A DNA stretch of 64,000 nucleotides from Clostridia bacterium (GTDB lineage Bacteria; Bacillota; Clostridia; TANB77; CAG-508). The DNA is taken from the NCBI GenBank assembly GCA_017936925.1, contig JAGBEP010000014.1, positions 1-64,000 of the forward strand, in the 5' to 3' direction. How positions within the stretch are numbered: position 1 is the first letter of the stretch; every line of letters begins with the position of its first letter. Shown in pieces: positions 24,051 to 33,446 of this stretch. The notes beneath the pieces were generated by a model. The model was given only the letters and a program-made list of their open reading frames with translations. It searched no databases and was not told the origin of the DNA. Both the position numbers and the translations under genes were made by a program.

Positions 24051-26666
24051 TTAAATATTTTCATTTCTTATCGTATCAATTGTATTCTGTTTATTTATCT
24101 TGCTTATTGAATATTTCATAATACAAGTTATAAGTATAAATACTGCTATTATCGCTATTATTATTGAAGCTATTGGTAATTCAAACGCTAAACCTTCTCC
24201 TTTTCCTAAATAATGATATATCAGCATGCAAAGTACTATACCTATTGGAACACCTATCACTAAAGATTTACTTCCCATAAATACACTCTCTAATCTTATC
24301 ATTCTATTAAACTCTTTCGTTGTCATACCAACTGATTTTAGCATAGCAAATTCCTGACGTCTTAACTCCATATTAGTAGTTATTGTATTAAAAATATTTG
24401 TTATTCCTATTAAAGAAATTACAATAATAAATCCATATAAAAATATTCCCAAAAGTGTATAAAAGTTTTCCATCATACGCACATTTTCTGCAACATTATT
24501 TATAGAATAATCATACCCCTTTAATATTTCATCAATCTCATCTTGTAATTTATCTGCGTCATTAGATTTATAATAAACCTCAATCCAATTATTATTGTTT
24601 ATATGAGAATCATAAAACTCATCAGAAACTAATATTACAACTCCATTATAGTATTGCAATCCTAACGGTTTTTCATTTGTTATAAATCCAACATTAGTTG
24701 AAAACTTCTGATCATCAATAACAACCTCTATAGAATCACCAACATTGCAATCAGTTACTCTTACAGTATTGTATATATTTTTATCATTTTTCTCATCATA
24801 TGTAGAAATTGTAACATAATCAATCAAAATCCCCTTATTTTTAACATCATCATACTTAATTCCAAGTTTTTTACTAAATCTTCTATACTCCTCATTTCCA
24901 ACAGTAACAATTTCTATAGTTTCATTATCGTCAGGGAAATCAACTCCATTACTAGTAATTTTTTTGTATTCATCACTATATTTAAGATTAGTCTTACTAG
25001 CAACACATTGTCTAAATACAGAATATTCCTCAATACTTTCTAGCTTAGTAGTTCCTAACACCTGATTATAAGTTTTTTCATCATCTCCTACAAATATTGA
25101 TAATGAAAGAGTATATTCGCTAACATTAAACTGATGCTTTATAGCTTCAAAAGCTAAGTTCATAAAATATGATAAAGCTATAAAAATAAATACTGATACT
25201 ACAATCGAAACAACAGTAGTTCTATATTTTCTTCTATTTCTTTTTAAATTTTTAAAAGATATCTCTCCACCCATACCAAATAATTTTTTAATAATTTTGG
25301 GGCTCTTTACTTTCTTAGCATTAATTTTTATATCTGCACTATTTCTGATAGAATCAATAGGAGAAATTTTTGCTGCACGCTTTGCGCTTCTCAAAGCTGA
25401 AAAATATATCGTTACTATTCCAAGAATAACTGATACCAATACCGCAATCCAAGAAAAATCAAAACGTAATCCTAATCCTTCAGATAACATTTCATTTAAA
25501 AAATAATTACTAACTAGAACTAATATATATGAAGCTAAAAATCCACACAACAATCCAATAGGAATTCCAATAATTCCTAATATAGTTGCCTCATAAAAAA
25601 CATTTTTCTTTATTTGTTTTTTAGTTGCTCCAATACTTCTTAACATTCCATATTGTTTTATTTTTTCGGTAATTGAAATGTCGAAACTATTTTTTATACA
25701 AAATACAGAAGTAAAAACAATTATTATACAAACAATAGCAACTACTGTTCCTAATCCAGCAATTGGGCCATCTTTTATAGGATTTGTTTCTAATAATATT
25801 AGATAATCATTTATACTTGTTTGATATTTTGTCTTCTCAAGTTCTTTATTAATTTTTTCTAAATCTTGCTCACTAATATCGTTTGAAGAATATAATTTAG
25901 AATATATTTCCTCATCAACTCCTAGAATATTAGCGGTTACATTCAAATAATTTTTTGTTCCTGATCTAGTATATCTTGTATAAGCATCTACCTTTCCAGA
26001 TAAATTATTTTCATCTGTACATGTTATAAATGTATATCCAGGCGCATCATAACCTTCAATATTATTTGCTGGTCTCTCAATTATTCCAACAATCTTATAC
26101 GTTTTAGAAATAGTGTCTACTATTTTTTCCGGAACCTCTTTAACATAAGGATTACTTTGAGTAAGTTCATCACCATCTTCACTAACCCTTGTACCTACAC
26201 TTAATGTAATATCATCTCCTACATTTAAAGTTACTCTTCCATTTGTTTTTAAATGTGTAGGAATAACAATCTCATCCTCATTTTCTGGTAACCTTCCTTC
26301 TACTAATTTAACAGATAAATTCTTAAAAGCTTCTTTAGTAAATTCTTTAATATATATGTATGGTTTATATTCATTCTGCGAATCTCTCAATTCAGCATAC
26401 CCAACATTTTTAGTTATATAAATATTTTCTATACTTCTATTATTTTTAAAAGATTTTACGTCACTTAAATCCACGTCATAAAAAGCAACATGAAAATTAC
26501 CTTTTTGCAAAGTTTCAAAATCAATTAAAGAAGTTATTAGGCTAGAATACATCGTTGCCACCGCAGTAATAAGTGCTACTGATAATACTATTCCTATTAT
26601 TGTTACAATAGTTCGTTTTTTATTTAATTTCAAATTCTTAATAGTCAATTTGTTAAGCAAGTTCAT
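24051..26666 (-). CDS. FtsX-family ABC transporter permease
   Basis: The 871-residue protein contains two FtsX (MacB-type) cores: one membrane helix at residues 20-42, a large extracellular domain, three helices near residues 305-425, then a repeat with a helix near residue 490, an extracellular domain of about 220 residues and three helices up to residue 861. Each core contains the family pattern R..GATKKQ or KSVGMTTKE. It is not an import channel but a mechanotransmission-type or antimicrobial-peptide resistance transporter. It is 13 bases downstream of its ATPase, with AGGAGG before the start. Confidence 0.9.
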   Translation of the reverse strand: MNLLNKLTIKNLKLNKKRTIVTIIGIVLSVALITAVATMYSSLITSLIDFETLQKGNFHVAFYDVDLSDVKSFKNNRSIENIYITKNVGYAELRDSQNEYKPYIYIKEFTKEAFKNLSVKLVEGRLPENEDEIVIPTHLKTNGRVTLNVGDDITLSVGTRVSEDGDELTQSNPYVKEVPEKIVDTISKTYKIVGIIERPANNIEGYDAPGYTFITCTDENNLSGKVDAYTRYTRSGTKNYLNVTANILGVDEEIYSKLYSSNDISEQDLEKINKELEKTKYQTSINDYLILLETNPIKDGPIAGLGTVVAIVCIIIVFTSVFCIKNSFDISITEKIKQYGMLRSIGATKKQIKKNVFYEATILGIIGIPIGLLCGFLASYILVLVSNYFLNEMLSEGLGLRFDFSWIAVLVSVILGIVTIYFSALRSAKRAAKISPIDSIRNSADIKINAKKVKSPKIIKKLFGMGGEISFKNLKRNRRKYRTTVVSIVVSVFIFIALSYFMNLAFEAIKHQFNVSEYTLSLSIFVGDDEKTYNQVLGTTKLESIEEYSVFRQCVASKTNLKYSDEYKKITSNGVDFPDDNETIEIVTVGNEEYRRFSKKLGIKYDDVKNKGILIDYVTISTYDEKNDKNIYNTVRVTDCNVGDSIEVVIDDQKFSTNVGFITNEKPLGLQYYNGVVILVSDEFYDSHINNNNWIEVYYKSNDADKLQDEIDEILKGYDYSINNVAENVRMMENFYTLLGIFLYGFIIVISLIGITNIFNTITTNMELRRQEFAMLKSVGMTTKEFNRMIRLESVFMGSKSLVIGVPIGIVLCMLIYHYLGKGEGLAFELPIASIIIAIIAVFILITCIMKYSISKINKQNTIDTIRNENI

Positions 26667-26679
26667 ACTTCAAACCTCC

Positions 26680-27342
26680 TTATGCAATTTTGCCATCTTC
26701 AATTTTTATTATTCTATCCGCACACTTTGCAATTTCCATATTATGCGTAATCATAATAATAGTCTGCTTTAACTCCCTGTTAGATTTTTTTAGTAAAGCA
26801 ACTATCTCATCACTCGATTTAGAATCTAAATTTCCTGTTGGTTCATCAGCTAAAATAATAGTTGGATTAGTAATCAAGGCTCTTCCTATACTAGTTCTTT
26901 GCTGTTGACCACCAGACAATTCATTAGGAAGATGTGTTTTTCTATTCTGTAATCCTAATAAACTTAGCATCTCATCCAATACTTGCTTATCAACTTTACG
27001 ATTATCTAATGCAAGTGGTAAAGTAATATTCTCTTCCACATTTAATATAGGTATTAAATTATAAAATTGATAAATAAGCCCCACCTGTCTTCTTCTGAAT
27101 ATTGCAAGTTTATCATCATTAAAATCAAATATATCTTTTCCATCAATATACACTTTTCCAGATGTTGGTCTATCTACGCCACCAATTAAATGTAATAATG
27201 TTGATTTTCCGCTTCCAGATGCTCCCACAATCGCTACAAATTCACCTTTTTCAACAGAAAAAGAAACATTATCTAGTGCAATAACCTTTGTTGTATCTTT
27301 TCCATAAATCTTAGTTAAATTTTCTACTCTCAAAATTTCCAT
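26680..27342 (-). CDS. ABC transporter ATP-binding protein (FtsX partner)
   Basis: This 220-residue ATPase is of the LolD/MacB type: Walker A GASGSGKST (residues 40-48), signature LSGGQQQRTSIGRAL, Walker B IILADEPTGNLDS and switch His in ITHNME. Length and sequence fit the two-gene exporters that resist peptide antibiotics. It is first in its operon, with GAAAGGAG before the start. The two-component system downstream is the likely regulator. Confidence 0.95.
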   Translation of the reverse strand: MEILRVENLTKIYGKDTTKVIALDNVSFSVEKGEFVAIVGASGSGKSTLLHLIGGVDRPTSGKVYIDGKDIFDFNDDKLAIFRRRQVGLIYQFYNLIPILNVEENITLPLALDNRKVDKQVLDEMLSLLGLQNRKTHLPNELSGGQQQRTSIGRALITNPTIILADEPTGNLDSKSSDEIVALLKKSNRELKQTIIMITHNMEIAKCADRIIKIEDGKIA

Positions 27343-27453
27343 AAATGCAATCTCCTTTCTTTTTACAATTAAATTATATACTAATCAAAGTTACAACTAA
27401 GTTACTAACTAAAAATTTTTATCTCAGAGATAATATTTAAAATTCGAATTATA

Positions 27454-27560
27454 GAACAATAGTGGGCTTTTTTAAACTCAGAGTTCATCCCACGTTTAAT
27501 TGTTCATGCGCTAAATTTATGCAATAAATTTGTGTGCAATATTTGGCAAAGCTTTTATAT
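27454..27560 (+). repeat. Structured intergenic repeat, copy B
   Basis: This is the partner of copy A at 14618-14709. It opens with a hairpin GAACAAT..GTGGG/CCCAC..ATTGTTC (27454-27507) and continues in the 61-base core 27500-27560. The core hairpin here is TAAATTTA/TAAATTTG with a TGCAA loop; the A-T to T-A switch relative to copy A keeps the pair. A further 11-bp stem TTTATATTATA/TATAATATAAA (27554-27595) follows. It lies in a 400-base gap between two minus-strand genes, so in plus sense it is not the tail of any gene here. Confidence 0.6.
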
Positions 27561-27592
27561 TATAAGAAGTTCAGAGAACTTTCCTATAATAT

Positions 27593-27625
27593 AAAAAAAG
27601 AGCAAATCATTATTTAGATTTGCTC
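27593..27625 (-). terminator. Terminator after the bile salt hydrolase gene
   Basis: GAGCAAATC pairs with GATTTGCTC across an 8-base loop, and a seven-base T run follows on the minus strand. It is 120 bases past the hydrolase stop. The stretch between them carries no convincing gene. Confidence 0.7.
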
Positions 27626-27744
27626 AAAAATGCCTTTCTTATTAGATTTATTCATATTTTTTCTGAATTCCATTCATTTCTTGCAACTTTTTAATCTTAT
27701 ATTCTTATTATATTTTCATTATTTACCCAAACATAATCAGAAGA

Positions 27745-28734
27745 CTAGCAACAATCATTAGAATTTTGAAAATTTATTTGTTCATTCATTATTAATGGAT
27801 ATTTAACTAGATTTTTTCCATCCAAGTTTTCTTTATGCATATCCACAGCAGTAATTTGGTGATTATTATATGTTGTATAATAATAAATTCCTTTGTTAGT
27901 ATTACAACATGACGTATAAATTGTTATTTCATACTTTCCTTCTCCTAAATCACAACAACCTCTTTGTTGATCTACTGAATTCAAAATATGGAAAAATTGA
28001 CTAACGCTTTCCTCTTCTCCATCACCAGACATAGAATTCATCTTCGTAAACGCTACTCTTATAAATCTAGACTGTGATGATAAGTCACCTGGTAATCCTA
28101 ATGCTCCCATTCCTCTACTATACTCCGTCAGTTCTAGTCCTTTTGCAAATTTGTTATCAGGTGATTTCACTGATAAATTCATATAATTGTTTAGAGCAAA
28201 CATTTGCATATTAAACGGAGGATTATTTGTTAAAACTCCTACTGGATTATCATATATATTAATTCCTTCCTTAACAGCTTCCACAGTAATAGACTCATTA
28301 CTATCTGCAATAATCCAATGTAACTGGGCTACTGGCAAATTATCATTAAATGGAATATTCAATAAATTTATTTTTTCAACCAAAGCTCTAGCTTCTTTTA
28401 CTGTAGTACACTGACAAAGAATCCAAGGAATAAATTCAAATTGAGTAACATTATCTTTTCCATCTACCTTCTCTCTGTAAACCGCATTTCCGACAAAGTT
28501 TAATCCAGCCATTCCTAAACCTTTTTCATTTATAGCATCATAATATAAAGGATATTCCCCTATAACATGTGCCATACCAATTATTGCATAATGACTATCC
28601 GATTTTCCTTTTTCTATAAATTTAAATGGATAATTTCTTGGAGTTATTGTGACCTCATCTCCATACGAAAATTCATAATCTAATGTGCGTCCAAAATAAA
28701 AATCTTTTGTTTTATAAGTTGCTGCTGTACACAT
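27745..28734 (-). CDS. bsh: Bile salt hydrolase (choloylglycine hydrolase family)
   Basis: The enzyme deconjugates glycine- and taurine-conjugated bile acids in the cytoplasm. The 329-residue protein starts MCTAATY, so removal of Met exposes the nucleophile Cys2. Arg16 and Asp19 (GRTLDYE), Asn79 (GLNF), Asn171 (LTNNPPF) and the Arg in QSRFIR match the Ntn-hydrolase active site. An Asn rather than Tyr at the GLNF position favours bile salts over penicillin V. Start has GGAGGG. No transporter or steroid dehydrogenase is adjacent. It is a single-gene unit and points to a gut habitat. Confidence 0.9.
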   Translation of the reverse strand: MCTAATYKTKDFYFGRTLDYEFSYGDEVTITPRNYPFKFIEKGKSDSHYAIIGMAHVIGEYPLYYDAINEKGLGMAGLNFVGNAVYREKVDGKDNVTQFEFIPWILCQCTTVKEARALVEKINLLNIPFNDNLPVAQLHWIIADSNESITVEAVKEGINIYDNPVGVLTNNPPFNMQMFALNNYMNLSVKSPDNKFAKGLELTEYSRGMGALGLPGDLSSQSRFIRVAFTKMNSMSGDGEEESVSQFFHILNSVDQQRGCCDLGEGKYEITIYTSCCNTNKGIYYYTTYNNHQITAVDMHKENLDGKNLVKYPLIMNEQINFQNSNDCC

Positions 28735-28795
28735 AAAAATCCCTCCTAATTTTTTCTATATATTAATTATTAGCTATATGTTTTTCACATAATTT

Positions 28796-29881
28796 TTAAT
28801 CTATCCTTATCCAATATCTTTGGATAAGCCCTGATTTACCTAATTTTGGAACATCTTTTACTTCATTTTCTAAAATTCCACCGTTAGCAATTATCGTCTT
28901 ACTAGAAGCTATATTTTCTTTATCACAAGTAAGTAAAACTTTATTTTTTCCATATTCTTTACATTTTAACAGAACTAACCTTAACATTTCTTTAGCATAT
29001 CCCTTTTGTCTTTCTTCTGGTAAAACGCTATATCCTATATTGCCACCATAATTTAATAAAAAATCCGTCAATTCATGCCTAAAATCTATCATTCCAATTA
29101 ACTTATTATCTTCTTTACGAATCGCTAAATAAACTGTTGATGGAACATAATTATCTCCATATTTTTCTAAAAGCCTTTCTTCAAAATTTATCCATTCTTC
29201 ATATGTATTACAATTTTCTAATCCTGCACAACCATCAAATGAATCATTATTTTCTAAAAAAATTCTTTTATATTCCATTATTTGTTTTTTAAACATAGTT
29301 GACGGCTTTAGCAATTTTATTAATGATTCTTTTTCTGAATCTTTTATTATATTGTTTAAGTATCTATCTTCCTCAGAAAAAATACAACCACAATATTTTT
29401 GCATATATAATCCCAATTGTCTAGCTTTATTTTGTCCTTCTAGAAAACCTACTCTAAAATCTCTATATATAAACTTTATTCCATATTTTAAAGCAATTTC
29501 TTCACAAACTCTCTTTAGTTCTTCATGTTTTTGATAAGGACTAACAAATAATGTAGAAGTAAAGCCATCAAATCCATTTTCTTTAGCATATTTAGCTGTT
29601 GCTTCCAATCTAAGCTTATAACAATAATTCACACATCTATTACCTAAATCATTTATTACGTTTTTACAAAATTTTCTCAGTCCATATTCTTCATTTATAA
29701 TTAATTTAAAATTTGCTATTTTACTATATTCAACTAATGTATCTCTTCTAGTTTTATATTCTATATAAGGATGTATATTAGGATTATACCAATAACAGAT
29801 AGGTTCAATTCCTTCATTTCTCAAACTTTCTATACAGTATACACTACAAGGTGCACAACAAGTATGCATTAATAACTTCAT
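28796..29881 (-). CDS. queH: QueH epoxyqueuosine reductase fused to a GNAT acetyltransferase
   Basis: Residues 1-190 match QueH, which reduces epoxyqueuosine to queuosine in tRNA wobble position 34: HTCCAPC near residue 7, CVNYCYKLRLE near residue 83 and YCGCIFSEEDRY near residue 163 carry the cysteines for its iron-sulfur and metal sites. Residues 215-361 form a GNAT domain, with VYLAIRKEDNKLIGMIDFR, then GYSVLPEERQKGYAKEML as the acetyl-CoA-binding loop and NGG near the end. Such a fusion is not usual for QueH. It could acetylate another target or simply be a gene fusion. It follows ruvB and a glycosyltransferase gene in an operon. Confidence 0.88.
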   Translation of the reverse strand: MKLLMHTCCAPCSVYCIESLRNEGIEPICYWYNPNIHPYIEYKTRRDTLVEYSKIANFKLIINEEYGLRKFCKNVINDLGNRCVNYCYKLRLEATAKYAKENGFDGFTSTLFVSPYQKHEELKRVCEEIALKYGIKFIYRDFRVGFLEGQNKARQLGLYMQKYCGCIFSEEDRYLNNIIKDSEKESLIKLLKPSTMFKKQIMEYKRIFLENNDSFDGCAGLENCNTYEEWINFEERLLEKYGDNYVPSTVYLAIRKEDNKLIGMIDFRHELTDFLLNYGGNIGYSVLPEERQKGYAKEMLRLVLLKCKEYGKNKVLLTCDKENIASSKTIIANGGILENEVKDVPKLGKSGLIQRYWIRID

Positions 29882-29905
29882 TTCAACTTCTCCTATTTTT
29901 TACTA

Positions 29906-31426
29906 TTACTCAAAAATCCAAAATATTGATATGTCTCCTGTACATTGCAAATTATCAATAATATAATTTCTCACATTATCAGGATTCTGCCAGTTTAGTC
30001 CATTCTTTTTTATTAAATAAATTACATTACTATTATCTTCGCTATCAATTCTTTCTATAATTCCATGTTCGCCATTTTTTCCTAAATTTCCTTTTAAAAA
30101 CATATCATAGTCTTTATTATAAATATCTAAAGGAATCATATATATAGCCGCTTCAGCATCTAAAATATATACATTTTTCCCTTCTTTCTGATTATTTTGT
30201 ATATATTTTTCTATTTCTAATATTCTATTTTTTAATTCTTTGTTTTCAGGAATACCAATAAAATGTGCTAATTCTTTTTCTTTATTTACTTGAATATATT
30301 GATTATTAAAAATTTGCAATGAATTATATAAATTCATAAGAATAAAAAACATTATTAAAAAAGAAAATATTCCATAAAGAACAACTTTAAGATTATTGCT
30401 CCATTTGCTAAACAAATCATCGGTATATAAACAATTGAATAATAAGTATATCCCTGCAATAAAAGTAATCAAACCTCCTACGCAAAAATGAATTTGGTCT
30501 GATATTGGATAAATTACTATAGAAGAACCTATAGCATAAGCAAACAAAACATATATATCTTTTTTTGTATTATTTTTAAATAACATTATAAACATCACTA
30601 TTAAAATTATAGGTAGTAGCAAAGCTAATAAAGAAATAATTCCTTCTCCAAATAAAGTTTTATATAATATTCTATTTGAAAAAGTCAAAGTTCCTAAAAT
30701 TGCATAACTAGTAAAATCATTAAAAGCATGATTAATAACTAAATATATTGTAAAAAGTATAACTGGAATTATTACACCTATCAATCTAGTAAAAGTTATT
30801 TTTAAAAATTCTTTTATATCTTCCTTATTTCGAATTTTAAAAATTTTGTATCCTATACAAGCCATAGCAATCGCTAAACCTGTCGTTTGCTTAAATAAAA
30901 TAGATATTCCAGCTAATATTCCAATTATAAAATCATATTTTAATCTATGCTTCAAAAAGAGCTCATCTTGTTGCATTAATTCTATATATGTAAGTATTAA
31001 AGCCATTAATAGTACAGCATAATTATAATCAATACATAAAATATCTTTAAATAATAATAAAAATCCTAATAAACTTAAAATCGCAATTGGTTGGTTTGTT
31101 AACTTTTTTAGTATTAAATATGCCATAAAAAAAACTAATGTTAACAATATAACTGCTAAAATTCTCATTACTATCAACTGACATCCAAATATTTTTAAAA
31201 ATACACTACATATAATTGCAAGTAAAGGCGTTTGAACCATATTAAAATCTTTATAAGGAAATAATCCATCAGCAATATTTTTCGAAAAATTAAAATTCCA
31301 TAATTCATCTAAATTAGTATAAGATTTTCCAAAAATATTTCCTATCACTACTATAGCAATAAAAAAAATAACTAATATATTTTTCACGAATTCATTCTTT
31401 TTTTCTTTATTTAAATTCTTTATCAC
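29906..31426 (-). CDS. GT-C family membrane glycosyltransferase
   Basis: The 506-residue protein has about 10-12 membrane helices and a small soluble C terminus. The first loop NLDELWNFNFSKNIADG and LFPYKDFNMVQTPL carry the Asp-Glu motif and downstream aromatic pattern of GT39-like glycosyltransferases. It likely transfers a lipid-linked sugar to an exported acceptor. The start is GTG at 31426 with AAAGGAAAATATT upstream. It is inserted between ruvB and queH, genes normally adjacent in clostridia. Confidence 0.65.
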   Translation of the reverse strand: MIKNLNKEKKNEFVKNILVIFFIAIVVIGNIFGKSYTNLDELWNFNFSKNIADGLFPYKDFNMVQTPLLAIICSVFLKIFGCQLIVMRILAVILLTLVFFMAYLILKKLTNQPIAILSLLGFLLLFKDILCIDYNYAVLLMALILTYIELMQQDELFLKHRLKYDFIIGILAGISILFKQTTGLAIAMACIGYKIFKIRNKEDIKEFLKITFTRLIGVIIPVILFTIYLVINHAFNDFTSYAILGTLTFSNRILYKTLFGEGIISLLALLLPIILIVMFIMLFKNNTKKDIYVLFAYAIGSSIVIYPISDQIHFCVGGLITFIAGIYLLFNCLYTDDLFSKWSNNLKVVLYGIFSFLIMFFILMNLYNSLQIFNNQYIQVNKEKELAHFIGIPENKELKNRILEIEKYIQNNQKEGKNVYILDAEAAIYMIPLDIYNKDYDMFLKGNLGKNGEHGIIERIDSEDNSNVIYLIKKNGLNWQNPDNVRNYIIDNLQCTGDISIFWIFE

Positions 31427-31446
31427 AAATATTTTCCTTTCAAAAA

Positions 31447-32469
31447 CTATTTTTCAGAATAATCAATGCCTAAATGTTCATAAGCTAATGGAGTAGCAAT
31501 TCTTCCTCTAGGAGTTCTAGCAATAAAACCTATCTGCAACAAATAAGGTTCATATACATCTTCTATTGTGCCTCCTTCTTCACCAATAGTAGCTGTCAAA
31601 GTTTCTATCCCAACAGGTCCACCTCTATAATTATAAATTATAGCTTCTAAAATTTTTTTATCTGTATTATCTAAACCTAAATTATCAATTTCTAATTTAT
31701 TTAAAGCCAATCTAGCAATCTCTAAAGTAATATTTCCATCTCCTAAAACTATTCCAAAATCAGAAACTCTCTTCAATAATCTATTAGCAATTCTTGGAGT
31801 TCCTCTAGAACGCTTAGCAATTTCTAAAGAAGCTTCTTTATCTATTTCAATTCCTAATATATCTGCCGATCTTCTAACAATAGTATTAAGTTCTTCTGCA
31901 TCATATAACTCTAATCTATTAATAATTCCAAATCTATCTCTAAGAGGTGTAGATAAGTTTCCAGCCTTAGTCGTAGCACCTACTAAAGTAAATTTAGGTA
32001 AGTCCAAGCGAATTGATCTAGCACTCGATCCTTTACCAATAATAATATCTAATGTAAAGTCTTCTAAAGCAGGATACAAGATTTCTTCAACACTTCTATT
32101 CATTCTATGTATTTCATCAATAAACAAAACATCATTTTCTGATAAGGTAGTAAGAATAGCTGCTAAATCACCCGGTTTTTCTATTGCAGGACCAGAAGTA
32201 ATTTTTATATTTGTATTCATCTCATTTGCTAAAATATTAGCAAGAGTAGTTTTACCTAATCCAGGAGGTCCATAAAGTAAAACATGATCTAAAGGTTGTT
32301 CTCTTTTTTTGGCAGCTTCTATACATATTTTCATGTTTTCTTTTACTTTTGTTTGACCAATATATTCATGTAAATTTTTAGGTCTTAATGAAAATTCTTG
32401 TGCCTCTTCAGTTTCATTTTTTAAATTAGGCACTAATAAGTTTTCATCAAATTCTTCCTTTAAGTTCAT
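31447..32469 (-). CDS. ruvB: Holliday junction branch migration helicase RuvB
   Basis: RuvB is the hexameric motor that with RuvA moves Holliday junctions during recombinational repair. The 340-residue protein has Walker [10 protein letters not shown] near residue 67, Walker B VLFIDEIH, sensor 1 VGATTKAG and the C-terminal winged helix ([15 protein letters not shown]). The ATG at 32469 follows a TTG codon and is preferred. ruvA is not next to it in this window, unlike the common ruvAB order. Confidence 0.97.
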   Translation of the reverse strand: MNLKEEFDENLLVPNLKNETEEAQEFSLRPKNLHEYIGQTKVKENMKICIEAAKKREQPLDHVLLYGPPGLGKTTLANILANEMNTNIKITSGPAIEKPGDLAAILTTLSENDVLFIDEIHRMNRSVEEILYPALEDFTLDIIIGKGSSARSIRLDLPKFTLVGATTKAGNLSTPLRDRFGIINRLELYDAEELNTIVRRSADILGIEIDKEASLEIAKRSRGTPRIANRLLKRVSDFGIVLGDGNITLEIARLALNKLEIDNLGLDNTDKKILEAIIYNYRGGPVGIETLTATIGEEGGTIEDVYEPYLLQIGFIARTPRGRIATPLAYEHLGIDYSEK

Positions 32470-32574
32470 CAAATATTATCCCTTTCTCGTTTTTTTATAT
32501 ATTATCATTTAAAGCCACACTTTTCAATAGAAGTACTTTGCAATTCAAATTTAAAATAAATTATTATCAAAATA

Positions 32575-32602
32575 TAAAAAAGCTAAAGATTAACTCTTTA
32601 GC
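32575..32602 (-). terminator. Terminator after the YgjP-like gene
   Basis: GCTAAAGA pairs with TCTTTAGC across a five-base loop, and a T run follows on the minus strand. It is 9 bases past the stop of the metallopeptidase gene, separating it from ruvB. Confidence 0.8.
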
Positions 32603-32610
32603 CCATTTTA

Positions 32611-33276
32611 TTAATATTTTATATTTTTTATTTCATACTTTTTATAATCTGGCATATATCTTTCAAGCATATTATAAAAACTTTTTGTATGGTTTTTATA
32701 TTTTAAATGACAAAATTCATGTAAAATAATATATTCAATAACTTCTCTTTTATATTTAACTATTCTAGGATTAATTAATATTTTTTTATCATCAGTAACT
32801 TTAGCTAAAATTCCTTGCATTTCTATAACTTTATAATCTTCTGGAGCAAAGCCAACCATAAGCCTAGTTTTTTCCATTATATCTTCTAATTCTTTTTCAG
32901 CAATTTTTGTATATAATTTATCAATCAATATGTCAGTCATTGATTCATTGTCTATTTTTTTATATTTTTTAGGTAAACTTACTTTAACTACATTTTTTTC
33001 CAAATCACATTCAATTCTATCTGTATTTTTATATGATACTTTTAAATTATATACTATTCCTAAAATTTGAATTGGCTTTAAGCTAATATTAGTTTGCTCT
33101 TCATATTCTGCTAATTTTTTCATTATCCAACTTCTTTTAGCCATAACAGCTTCTTGGATTTTACTTTGAGTAACATACCAAGGTGCACGAACTGAAACTT
33201 CACCATTTTGAACCGAAATATAAAGTCCTCCATCATTTGTTTTATTAACACTATAAGCTATAATTTCATTTTTCAT
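32611..33276 (-). CDS. YgjP/SprT-like zinc metallopeptidase
   Basis: This 221-residue protein belongs to the YgjP-like (DUF45) metallopeptidase group. The zinc motif HEFCHLKYKNH lies near residue 178, followed by FYNMLERYMPDY. The N-terminal half is rich in beta strands (VRAPWYVTQSKIQEAV near residue 30). In some literature the family is named UTP pyrophosphatase, but that function is not certain. It is preceded by a 170-base gap and ends in its own terminator. It is a single-gene unit. Confidence 0.85.
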   Translation of the reverse strand: MKNEIIAYSVNKTNDGGLYISVQNGEVSVRAPWYVTQSKIQEAVMAKRSWIMKKLAEYEEQTNISLKPIQILGIVYNLKVSYKNTDRIECDLEKNVVKVSLPKKYKKIDNESMTDILIDKLYTKIAEKELEDIMEKTRLMVGFAPEDYKVIEMQGILAKVTDDKKILINPRIVKYKREVIEYIILHEFCHLKYKNHTKSFYNMLERYMPDYKKYEIKNIKY

Positions 33277-33446
33277 TTTACTACCTCCTTGATATCATTA
33301 GAACTTCTGTTTGGTAGTATTTTATATTTTATTAATCTTTTTGTCAATAGTTTTTTCGAAAAAATGTTCGTATTTTTATTATATTTTCCAAAAAGGCTAC
33401 AGGCTACTATTCTTAATGGTTTTATCTTTTCAAATACTGTCTTTTT

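Noticed and set aside
27646..27705. Short coding-like stretch after the bile salt hydrolase gene (minus strand) reading KIKKLQEMNGIQKKYE.
   Set aside because: It has a stop codon just before it, no start with a ribosome binding site, and is too short to separate from chance.
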